Part shown: positions 7,658 through 15,310 of the stretch, one piece after another
Position numbering within the stretch: the first letter of the stretch is position 1
How the letters are laid out: each line of letters starts with the position of its first letter
Assembly (NCBI GenBank): GCA_016219175.1
Contig: JACRCD010000009.1
Location: 1 to 53,709 of the forward strand
Direction of reading: 5' to 3'
Length of the DNA: 53,709 nucleotides
Source: Deltaproteobacteria bacterium
GTDB lineage: Bacteria > Desulfobacterota > Desulfobulbia > Desulfobulbales > SURF-16
The notes under the pieces: model-generated
The model's database searches: none
Seen by the model: the letters and a program-made list of their open reading frames with translations, nothing else
What the model was told of the DNA's origin: nothing
Translations under genes and position numbers: made by a program

Positions 7658-8122
7658 TTAAGCCGCCTGCATAGCCTCGATTTTTTTGACCAGACGGGTT
7701 GCCGGTCCCAGCTCTTTGACCTTTTCGGTCACGGTTCGCACCACCTCGGCAAACTGCTCGCCCTCAGCGGCCGATACCCAGGAAAAGTTGACCCGGCCCG
7801 GCTCGATGCCGATGAAATCGAGCAGGTTGCCGAGCAGGGCAAAGCGCCTTCTGGCAAAGTAGTTGCCGCTGATATAGTGGCAGTCGCCCGGATGGCAGCC
7901 GGAAACCAGGATACCGTCCGCCCCTGATTTAAGGGCCGACAGGATCATGTTTTCGCTCACCCGGCCGGAACATGGCACCCGGACGATCCTGATGTTGGGC
8001 GGATACTGGAAACGGCTCACCCCGGCCAGGTCCGCGCCGGCATAACTGCACCAGTTGCACAGAAAAGCGATGATCTTCGGTTCCCAGTTGGTCTGACTTG
8101 TCTCATTGGTCTTACTGGTCAT
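7658..8122 (-). CDS. flxD: FlxD (MvhD-like) iron-sulfur protein
   Basis: 154 residues. This is an MvhD/FlxD-type [2Fe-2S] protein that bridges an electron-input module to HdrA. The family core starts WEPKIIAFLCNWCSYAGADL; conserved cysteines follow in VRVPCSGRV and VSGCHPGDCHYISGNYFARRR. The first 12 residues (MTSKTNETSQTN) are not family-like: they are encoded by a 9-bp tandem repeat array, and the ATG itself lies in repeat unit 4. The same frame upstream hits TAG inside the array. No clear Shine-Dalgarno sequence precedes the ATG, so the translation start is odd. Confidence 0.85.
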   Translation of the reverse strand: MTSKTNETSQTNWEPKIIAFLCNWCSYAGADLAGVSRFQYPPNIRIVRVPCSGRVSENMILSALKSGADGILVSGCHPGDCHYISGNYFARRRFALLGNLLDFIGIEPGRVNFSWVSAAEGEQFAEVVRTVTEKVKELGPATRLVKKIEAMQAA

Positions 8123-8195
8123 ATTGGTCTCATTGGTCCTATTGGTCTCATTGGTCCTATTGGTCTAACTGGCCTTACTGGCCTTACTGGTCCGA
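8088..8195. repeat. 9-bp tandem repeat array covering the flxD start codon
   Basis: Twelve units of a degenerate 9-mer, plus-strand consensus YTGGTCYYA (e.g. TTGGTCTCA, TTGGTCCTA, CTGGCCTTA). Units 1-4 code the FlxD N-terminus (units of the form xTN on the minus strand); the rest fill the gap to hdrA. Because the unit is three codons long, copy-number changes keep the frame but alter the start context. Confidence 0.85.
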
Positions 8196-8213
8196 GTAAT
8201 AAGACCAGTCAGA

Positions 8214-11200
8214 CTATTCAAAAGCTGCATCCACCGTGGCCATGATCTGCTCGTTGCCGATATTTTTGAGCGTCACGGCGTCGGAGCGGCAGCCGGCCAC
8301 GCAGGCCCCGCATCCCTTGCACATACTGGTGTTGACCACGGAGATACCGTTGTCGTCCAGGCTCACCGCATTATAGGCGCAGACCTCGGTGCACAGCCCG
8401 CAACCCGTGCATTTGGCCGCAGTGACCACGGCGGTGACGCTTTCCGCCGGCACCGCGTCGTGGGCCAGAATGATGGAGGCCCGGGCCGCGGCGGCCTTGG
8501 CCTGGGCAATGGATTCTTCCATGGATTTCGGATAATGGCAGAGTCCGGCCAAAAACACCCCTTCTGTTGCGAAATCCACCGGACGCAGTTTCATGTGGGC
8601 CTCCATCAGGAAGCCCTGGCTGTCAATGGCGCACTTGAAGAACTTGGCCAGGCTGGTGCTGCTCTGTCTGCGGGGCTGGATGGCGGTGGCCAGCACCAGC
8701 ATGTCCGGCTGAATCACGACATGGGCGTCAATGATCGGGTCGTGGCATTTGATAATGAGCCGGCCCTCTTTCTCGCTGACCTGGGGCAGCCGCTCCAGAT
8801 CGTAGCGGATGAAGACGACGCCCTTGGCCCGCGCTTCCTGGTAGATCCGTTCGCGCTGGCCGTAGGTGCGCACATCCCGGTAGAGCATGAAGACGTCCAT
8901 GTCCGGGTTCATTTCTTTAAGCTTGACGGCGGAATCTATGGCATGGGTGCAACAGACCCGGCTGCAGTAAGGCCTTTCGGCAATGCGCGAGCCGACACAG
9001 TGGATGAAAACAGCCTGTTTGATGTTTTTCAGGGTGGGGTCATCATCAATGAATTTTTTATCGAGTTCCAGCAGGGTGTGGACATTGGGGTTCACGCCAT
9101 GGAGAAACCGCCATTGGCCTTCGGGTTTGTAGGGTTCCCCGCCCACGGCCATCACGGTCACGCCGTGCTCGAAGGTGCGGCCGTCGGAAAAGGTGGTGGA
9201 GAACTTGCCCACTGAACCCGAGGCCTCCTTTATTTCCGTATTGTATTTAACGGTGATGTGCGGATGGCTTGCGACCCTGGCCGTCAGATCGTTGATAAAG
9301 GGCAGAAACTCCACGCCTTTCCAGTTGCGGAAAACCTTGCGGCCGTTGCCGCCCAGCATGTCGCTCTGCTCAATGAGGGTCACCGGATAACCCTGCTCGG
9401 CAAAGGCCAGGGCGGAAGTCATGCCGGAAACCCCGCCGCCGATAACCAGGGCAGCCTTGGTCACCGCTACCGTGTTGTAGGGCAGGGCGCCTTCGCCCCG
9501 CACCCTGGCCACGGCCATGCGCACCAGGTCCTTGGCCTTGGTCGTGGCTTTTTCCGGCTCGCGCTGATGCACCCAGGAGTCCTGGTCCCTGATGTTGGCC
9601 ATCTCAAAGAGAAACTTGTTGAGGCCCGCGTCGCGCAAGGTCTCCTGAAACAGGGGCTCATGGGTGCGGGGTGAGCACGAGGCCACCACCACCCGGTTGA
9701 GGTCCTGTTCCTTGATGATGCTGATCATCTGATTGATGGTGTCCTGGGAACAGGTGAACAGGTTGGCCTGGGAAAAGACCACATCGGGCAGGGTGCCGGC
9801 ATAGGCGGAAACCGCCGCCACATCCACCACGCTTGCGATATTGATGCCGCAATGGCAGACAAAGACGCCGATGCGCGGCGCCTGGGCGTAAATATTCTGC
9901 TCGGCCGGGTAGACTTTTTTGCTCGTTTCCGTCCAGCGCACCGGGGCCAGGATACGGCTCGCCTCGGCGGCGGCGGCGCTGGCCTCCACCACCGACTGGG
10001 GTATGTCCTTGGGTTCGGAGGCGGCACCGCATACGTAAATGCCGGGCCGGCTGGTGGCCACCGGGTTGAAGCTGTCCGTCCTGACGAAGTTGTCCGCGTC
10101 AAGCTCAAGGCCAAGCATGGAGGCCAGTTCAATCGTGTGCCGGTAGGGTTCGAGGCCGGTGGACAGGACAACCATGTCGAATTCCTCAAAGTTGACCTTG
10201 CCCTGCTCATTCACATAGCGGATCTTCAGGTTGCCCTGGTTGTCAGGGGAGGGAATGATGGAGTGCACCCGGGCCCTGTGGAAATGGACGCCTTCCTCCC
10301 TGGCCCGGGTGTAATAATTTTCAAAGCCCTTGCCGTGGGTGCGCATATCCATATAAAAGATGGACGGTTCAAAATCTCCATGGGAATGTTCCTTGGCGAT
10401 CACGGCCTGCTTTAAGGCGAACATGCAGCAGATCGAGGAGCAGTAGGGGTGGCCGGCCCGGTTGATATCACGGGAGCCGACGCACTGCAGCCAGGCTATT
10501 TTTTTTGGTTCCTTGCCGTCGGAGGGCCTTTCCAGATGGCCCATGCAGGGGCCCGACGGGCTGAGAAAACGCTCGAACTCCATGGTGGTGACCACGTTGG
10601 GCAGGCGGCCGTAGCCGGTAAAGTCAAGCGGGGTAGGATTAAAGCGGGAAAAGCCGGGGGCCAGTACCACGGAGCCCACTTCCAGCACATGATCCCTGGC
10701 GGTGTCGTCAAAATTGATGGCCCCGGCCGGGCATTCCTTGGCGCAGACGCCACAGCGGCCCGGCTTGTTGATCCAGATGCAGTGGGCCGGATCAAGGGCG
10801 TATTTCAGGGGCACCGCCTGGGGGTAGCTGAGATAGGCCGCCTTTCTCTTGCCGATGCCCATGTTGAAATCGTTGGTGACCTTTTTCGGGCATTTTTCCG
10901 CGCACAGGCCGCAGGCGATGCACTTGGTGGGATCCACGTAGCGGGGACGCTGGCGCACCACGGCCTTGAAATTGCCCGGTTCCCCTTCCAGGGAGACCAG
11001 ATCGGACAGGGTGAGGAGGTTGATGTTGAGATGCCTGCCGCATTCCACCAGCTTGGGAGAGAGAATGCAGGCGGAACAATCATTGGTGGGGAAGGTTTTG
11101 TCCAGCTGGGACATCTTGCCGCCGATTGCCGTTGTCCTCTCCACCAGGTGCACGAGAAACCCGCTGTTTGCCAGGTCGAGTGCAGCCTGCACCCCTGAAA

Positions 11201-11237
11201 TTCCGCCGCCGACGACTAATACCGATCCTTTGGGCAT
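8214..11237 (-). CDS. hdrA: Heterodisulfide reductase subunit A, long two-lobe form
   Basis: 1007 residues, much longer than the roughly 650 of classical HdrA. The first Rossmann/FAD lobe starts VLVVGGGISGVQAAL (7-20). It includes the conserved CSAC...C (54, 57, 66) and two ferredoxin clusters (C106/109/112/116 and C153/162/165/169). A second complete lobe begins ALVIGGGVSGMTSA (596-609). Both lobes carry the HdrA signature VGSR...PYCSxxCC (near 253 and again in lobe 2), both with cysteine rather than Sec. Two more 4Fe-4S motifs end the protein (C943/946/949/953 and C973/976/979/983). HdrA is the flavin-bifurcating core that splits electron pairs between low-potential ferredoxin and the HdrB site; here it would receive electrons from NADH through Flx. 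Confidence 0.92.
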   Translation of the reverse strand: MPKGSVLVVGGGISGVQAALDLANSGFLVHLVERTTAIGGKMSQLDKTFPTNDCSACILSPKLVECGRHLNINLLTLSDLVSLEGEPGNFKAVVRQRPRYVDPTKCIACGLCAEKCPKKVTNDFNMGIGKRKAAYLSYPQAVPLKYALDPAHCIWINKPGRCGVCAKECPAGAINFDDTARDHVLEVGSVVLAPGFSRFNPTPLDFTGYGRLPNVVTTMEFERFLSPSGPCMGHLERPSDGKEPKKIAWLQCVGSRDINRAGHPYCSSICCMFALKQAVIAKEHSHGDFEPSIFYMDMRTHGKGFENYYTRAREEGVHFHRARVHSIIPSPDNQGNLKIRYVNEQGKVNFEEFDMVVLSTGLEPYRHTIELASMLGLELDADNFVRTDSFNPVATSRPGIYVCGAASEPKDIPQSVVEASAAAAEASRILAPVRWTETSKKVYPAEQNIYAQAPRIGVFVCHCGINIASVVDVAAVSAYAGTLPDVVFSQANLFTCSQDTINQMISIIKEQDLNRVVVASCSPRTHEPLFQETLRDAGLNKFLFEMANIRDQDSWVHQREPEKATTKAKDLVRMAVARVRGEGALPYNTVAVTKAALVIGGGVSGMTSALAFAEQGYPVTLIEQSDMLGGNGRKVFRNWKGVEFLPFINDLTARVASHPHITVKYNTEIKEASGSVGKFSTTFSDGRTFEHGVTVMAVGGEPYKPEGQWRFLHGVNPNVHTLLELDKKFIDDDPTLKNIKQAVFIHCVGSRIAERPYCSRVCCTHAIDSAVKLKEMNPDMDVFMLYRDVRTYGQRERIYQEARAKGVVFIRYDLERLPQVSEKEGRLIIKCHDPIIDAHVVIQPDMLVLATAIQPRRQSSTSLAKFFKCAIDSQGFLMEAHMKLRPVDFATEGVFLAGLCHYPKSMEESIAQAKAAAARASIILAHDAVPAESVTAVVTAAKCTGCGLCTEVCAYNAVSLDDNGISVVNTSMCKGCGACVAGCRSDAVTLKNIGNEQIMATVDAAFE

Positions 11238-11262
11238 GTTTCTTTTTCCGTTTTGTTTAATA

Positions 11263-11430
11263 GTGTTCCAACGTTTCAGCGTTCAAGCGTTTCAGCGTTC
11301 CAACGTTTCAACGTTCCAGCGTTCCAACGTTTCAACGTTTCAACGTTCCAGCGTTTTAGCGTTCAAGCGTTTTAGCGTTCAAGCGTTTTAGCGTTCAAGC
11401 GTTTCAATGTTCCAACGTTCCTGTGTTTAA
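11263..11430. repeat. 8-bp tandem repeat array between hdrCB and hdrA
   Basis: About 21 units of the 8-mer RCGTTYYA (ACGTTTCA, GCGTTCAA, GCGTTTTA and relatives) fill most of the 247-bp gap. Degenerate GCTGGAACG traces continue to about 11482. There is no spacer structure, so it is not a CRISPR. Replication slippage or a repeat-derived linker is the simplest explanation. Confidence 0.85.
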
Positions 11431-11484
11431 AGTTCTATCTTTTCCACGTTTGAACGTTTAATCGCTGGAACGCTGGAACGTTTT

Positions 11485-12705
11485 TTACCGCACCATGGCC
11501 TTGACAATCCAGTTCCACAGATGGGTGGCCTGCCATTTGCCGCCGTAATGGGCGGCCAGATCCTTGATCTGGGTATGGCAGTTATGGCAGGGGGTTATGA
11601 CCACGTCCGCGCCGGTGGCGTGGAGCTGCTCGAATTTCATCAGCCCGTGTTTTCTGCGGTTTTCGGTAAAGCCGGCCTGCAGTGCGCCGCCACCGCCGCC
11701 GCAGCAGTAGTTGTTGGATTTGTTGGGCCAGACCTCAACGAAGTTCTCCTCGCCGCAGACCTGCTTGATGACGAAACGCAGGTCGTCCGCCACCGGGTCG
11801 CCGAGACCCTGGCGCACCAGCTTGCAGGGATCCTGGACCGTGAACTTCAACCCTTCGGTGTTCCAGGCGGGGCTGACCTTGAGCCGGCCTTCCCTGATCC
11901 ACTGGGCATAGAGGCTGATGATGCTGACCACATTGAAATTGTGGGGGATTTTGAATCTTTTCAACCCTTCCAGGGTTGAGAAAAGCATGTGGCCTCACTC
12001 GGTGTTTATGTAGGTCGGGCACCCCAGGGCGTCCACCGTTTCCGCCTGCTTGCGCGTCACGTATTCCCAGTCCTTGGGGTCGCCGGAAAAGAGGCAGTAG
12101 TTGGCCCCGTCCCACCATTCGGAGGAATAGGTCCAGTCAATGCCCACCGCGTGCAGGATTTTCCACAGGAAAACCATCTCCTCCGGCTCCACCGTCGGCT
12201 CCTTGGCGTTCTGGTTCAGGTAGAACTGGGCGCCGACCTTGTCGATGGGCGCGGTGAGATCCGTCCATTCCGGTTCGTTGGCCTTGGTCTCTTCCAGGAC
12301 ATCGCCGACAACCCAGACGAAATCCGCGTTGGGGATGCCGGTGGAGTTGCTTTCCTTCTGGAGTTCGCAGGATTTCTGCAGGTTTTTCGGGCGCAGTTCC
12401 TTGGGGCGCATGCCCTTCAGTTCATAGACGAAACGGCCGACATTGATGCCCATGGGACAGGCGTATTCGCAGCGCTGGCAGATGGAACAGGAGTAAAGCC
12501 AGTTGGTGTTTCTGAGCAGATCGTCCTGGCCCAAGGCGAGGTAGCGTATGAATTTGCGGGGATCCATGCCTTCGATGTCGCTGGCCGGGCAGCCGCTGGC
12601 GCAGAGGCCGCAGGTGAGGCAATAATCGATTCTGGCATTGGGCAGCTTTTCCTGGAAAAGCTTCTTCAGGTCAGCCCGTAAAGGTGAAAGATCAATTTCC
12701 GTCAT
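11485..12705 (-). CDS. HdrC-HdrB fusion (HdrD/DsrK-like) selenoprotein, UGA at codon 237
   Basis: A single 406-residue reading frame if TGA at 11997-11995 is decoded as Sec; otherwise it splits into a 236-residue HdrC-like piece and an HdrB-like piece starting at 11988. The N-terminal HdrC part has two 4Fe-4S motifs (C29/32/35/39 and C73/76/79/83). The first CCG-like region reads SSEWWDGANYCLFSG ... LGCPTYINTE-Sec-GH. In DsrK/HmcF/HdrD relatives this is the conserved ECGH, so Sec replaces a cluster-site or catalytic cysteine. The second CCG domain is complete with cysteine (C294, NYCCGG 334-335, TPCHNC 373-376). The TGA is directly followed by GHMLFSTLEG with no ribosome-binding site for a separate gene. 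Start ATG 12705 (MTEIDLSPL) is preferred over the in-frame ATG at 12798, whose extra 31 residues are not family-like. It is the first gene of the Flx-Hdr operon and carries the substrate/disulfide-reducing site. Confidence 0.88.
11957..11997 (-). promoter_or_regulatory. Bacterial SECIS-like element of the HdrCB selenoprotein
   Basis: On the minus strand, TGA (11997-11995) is followed by a 7-bp stem CAACCCT (11978-11972) / AGGGTTG (11968-11962) closing the loop GGA. A CTTTT/AAAAG extension lies below a 2-nt bulge, giving 12 pairs in all. The loop begins with G, 23 nt after the UGA. This is the most stable of the three SECIS-like hairpins in the window. Confidence 0.8.
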
Positions 12706-12979
12706 GACATACCGCCAGTGTAAGAAATTTCCGGTTGCCGAGGGTTGTAACCTCATTTGTAGTACTGCTCTTATAAACAGCTTCTGGAAGTTTTGCAATA
12801 TGCGCGCCGGAATATTTCTGTTTTTTTATTTGGTAACGCCTTGAATTGGAAATTAAAAATTCAGATTTCAGGGAAATTGTGGTATCGTTTTATGCGGGGT
12901 TTGGAATTTTTTTTGCAACATCCTCAGGGGGCATCCGCGCCTTGGGCTGTGAACTTTCTGACTTAAAGGGGAATGGGCA

Positions 12980-13864
12980 ATGAAGGACTTAGACGATCTG
13001 ACGCGGGACGAAGGTTTTTTGTCGGAAATTATCAATGCCATCACCTCGGGGATCTTTGTCACCGATCTGCAGCAGAACATTCTCATGATCAACAAGCCCG
13101 GCGCGAAAATGGTGGGGAAAAGGGCCGGGGAATGCTTTGACCGGAAGTGTTACGAGATTTTCAATACGCCGCTCTGCAACACCCCGGATTGCCCCAATCT
13201 GATGGCCAGGGAAAATAAATCGATCAACCGGGGCCAAACCATACTACATTTCAACGACCAGGAAATACCCATTGAGTATACGGCCCGGCCCCTGCGCAAT
13301 TATCAGGGCGATATCATCGGCTGTGTCGAAAATTTCATCGATATCAGCGACCGGCTGGATAAGGACAGGATCATTCTGGAGCAGAAGGAAAAGCTCATTA
13401 GAAAACGGGAGGAGGATATCCGTCATCTGCAGGACGAGATCATGGAGCTTTCCACGCCGGTGATCGAGATATGGGACGGTATTCTGACCCTGCCGCTCAT
13501 CGGCACCCTGGACAGCCACCGGGCCAAGATCGCCATGCAGAGAGTGCTGGAAGCCATTGAACGCAGCCGGGCCTCCTTTGTCATTATCGACATTACCGGC
13601 GTGCCCGCCGTGGATTCCGAAGTGGCGGGCCATATCCTGCAGACCGCCAATGCCACCCGCCTCATGGGCAGCCAGGCCATATTGACCGGGGTGGGGCCGC
13701 ACATCGCCCAGATCATCGCCCAAGAAGGGGTGGGTTTGGAAAATCTCACCGTGCGGGGCAGGATGACCGATGCCCTCCATTACGCCATCGGTCAGCTGGC
13801 CCGCAAGGAAGAACTGGTGGCCAGGGCTACCGCCCTGATCGGCGCCAGTAACTCCAATGACTGA
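12980..13864 (+). CDS. RsbR-like stressosome sensor (PAS + STAS)
   Basis: 294 residues. An N-terminal PAS domain (about 10-125; FLSEIINAITSGIFVTDL opening) contains several cysteines (CFDRKCYEIF, LCNTPDCPN), which could bind a cofactor or sense redox state. A coiled-coil linker (about 130-155, EQKEKLIRKREEDIRHLQDE) leads to a STAS domain (about 160-280) with IIDITGVPAVDSEVAGHIL. The Ser in VDSE sits where RsbR proteins have a phosphorylatable Thr/Ser, and the second site region ILTGVGPHIAQII is present. It heads an RsbR-RsbS-RsbT/X-kinase operon and should be the signal-receiving stressosome shell subunit. The start ATG has AAAGGGG upstream. Confidence 0.85.
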   Translation: MKDLDDLTRDEGFLSEIINAITSGIFVTDLQQNILMINKPGAKMVGKRAGECFDRKCYEIFNTPLCNTPDCPNLMARENKSINRGQTILHFNDQEIPIEYTARPLRNYQGDIIGCVENFIDISDRLDKDRIILEQKEKLIRKREEDIRHLQDEIMELSTPVIEIWDGILTLPLIGTLDSHRAKIAMQRVLEAIERSRASFVIIDITGVPAVDSEVAGHILQTANATRLMGSQAILTGVGPHIAQIIAQEGVGLENLTVRGRMTDALHYAIGQLARKEELVARATALIGASNSND

Positions 13865-13881
13865 TTGCGGGCCGGGTAACC

Positions 13882-14226
13882 ATGCAACCCTTTTCCTTCT
13901 TTTCCCTGGGGTCGATACTCCTGGTTTCCATTCAGGAGGATATCGGGGACGTGCACGTCTCACGGATGTTTGCCAGCCTGTCCAGGCTGGTGAATGAAAA
14001 GAAGATCAGGGGCGTTATCGTTGATCTGAAAAATGTCGAGGTGGTCGATTCCTATATGGCCGGCCATCTGCGGGATATGGCCGCCACCCTGTACCTGCTC
14101 AATGCCAGGATGGTTGTTGTCGGACTTTCGGTGCCGGTGGTGATGACCTTGACGGATTTCGGCATCATGCTCAAGGATATGGAGTTTGCCCTTGATGTGG
14201 AAAAAGCGCTGGCGCAACTTAAGTGA
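13882..14226 (+). CDS. RsbS-like STAS domain protein
   Basis: 114 residues, a single STAS domain, the minimal stressosome scaffold. The segment VIVDLKNVEVVDSYMAGHLR contains the serine in VVDS that in RsbS is phosphorylated by the RsbT kinase to release it. It lies 17 bp after the RsbR-like gene and is followed 19 bp later by the RsbT/RsbX-type gene, matching the canonical R-S-T order. Confidence 0.88.
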   Translation: MQPFSFFSLGSILLVSIQEDIGDVHVSRMFASLSRLVNEKKIRGVIVDLKNVEVVDSYMAGHLRDMAATLYLLNARMVVVGLSVPVVMTLTDFGIMLKDMEFALDVEKALAQLK

Positions 14227-14245
14227 CAAGGGGGGCGTGCACCCG

Positions 14246-15310
14246 ATGATTCCCCATCCCCTGTTTGCCGATATCGGGGTCGGTGATCTGGCCAGCGCCA
14301 CCGTTGCCAGACGGGTGGCCGGCGAGATGGCCTCGGTCCTGGGTTTTTCGCGGAACCGCCGGGCCGAAGCCGTGCTTATTGCCAGTGAACTGGCCCATAA
14401 TCACGTCATGCATCACACCGTGCAGGGCCGTATCCGCATCAGCGGCTTTTTTGTTTCCGCCATTCCCTGTCTTGCCATTGCCAGTCTGGATCAGGGGCCT
14501 GGCCTCCATCCTGAAACAGAAGCCTTCAAAAGGAAACATTTTGCCGAGGGCGGCCTGGGCGCCGGTCTGGGCACGGTGTTGCGCCTGTCGGACCGGCTGG
14601 ACATCTTTTCCCGGGCAGCCGGGAAAAACGGGTCATGTCCCTATGCCACAATTATCAGCGCCCTGCTCGGTCCGGACCGGGAAATAAGCAGGCAGATAAA
14701 CCGCATCGGCGGCTCGCTTGCCGTGCTGCTCCAGCCGCGGTCGGATTCGGGCTGGTGCGGGGACGGCTTCAGCGCCTGGCAGGACGAGCGTTACCTCCGC
14801 CTAACCCTGGTGGACAGCCTGGGGCTGGGCAAGGGCGCGGCTGAAATCAGCCGCCTGGTTTTTGAAGAGCTGAACAAACACCCGCTGCTCTGGCCGCCGG
14901 CCCAACTCCTGGAAGAGCTTGAGTTTGCCCTGGCCGGCACCCATGGCGCCGCGGTCCATGTGCTGCTGTTTGACCAGGTGAAGAAGATCCTCTCCTCGGC
15001 CGGGGTCGGTAATATTTCCACCCTGCTGGATGTCGATGGCCGCCAGATCCGGGAAGGCGATCCGCCCGGCATCGTCGGTCATGGCAAATGGCGGAAGATT
15101 GCGGGACAGGATTACGGGGTGCGGTCCGGGGTGAGGGTGTTGATGCATACGGACGGGCAGAACAGAATTGCTGATTTGACAGCCGGTTTGACCCTTTCCC
15201 CCCCGGTTGCCGCCCAGATACTTTTTGATCCTGTCACCCCGCAGCGGGACGACGCAACCCTGGTGACCTGGCAATGGCCGGAGAAATCTACGAATCCCTG
15301 CATATCATAA
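14246..15310 (+). CDS. RsbT-RsbX-type fusion: GHKL kinase plus PP2C-like phosphatase
   Basis: About 354 residues from ATG 14246 (MIPHPLFADIGVG), chosen because it follows AAGGGGGG and removes overlap with the STAS gene. The N-terminal half is an RsbT-like ATPase: N-box-like ASELAHNHVMHH, G1-type DQGPGL, and a glycine-rich GGLGAGLGTVLRLSDR. The C-terminal half resembles the SpoIIE/RsbX PP2C phosphatases (CGDGFSAWQD, LVDSLGLGKGAAEI, MHTDGQNR). In Bacillus, RsbT phosphorylates RsbS/RsbR and separate RsbX removes the phosphate. Here both opposing activities appear to be on one chain. The 3' end overlaps the next gene by 37 bp. Confidence 0.8.
   Translation: MIPHPLFADIGVGDLASATVARRVAGEMASVLGFSRNRRAEAVLIASELAHNHVMHHTVQGRIRISGFFVSAIPCLAIASLDQGPGLHPETEAFKRKHFAEGGLGAGLGTVLRLSDRLDIFSRAAGKNGSCPYATIISALLGPDREISRQINRIGGSLAVLLQPRSDSGWCGDGFSAWQDERYLRLTLVDSLGLGKGAAEISRLVFEELNKHPLLWPPAQLLEELEFALAGTHGAAVHVLLFDQVKKILSSAGVGNISTLLDVDGRQIREGDPPGIVGHGKWRKIAGQDYGVRSGVRVLMHTDGQNRIADLTAGLTLSPPVAAQILFDPVTPQRDDATLVTWQWPEKSTNPCIS

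Noticed and set aside
8088-8195. Possible CRISPR array (and 11263-11430)
   Set aside because: Units are 8-9 bp, contiguous and degenerate, with no unique spacers and no cas genes. They are simple tandem repeats.
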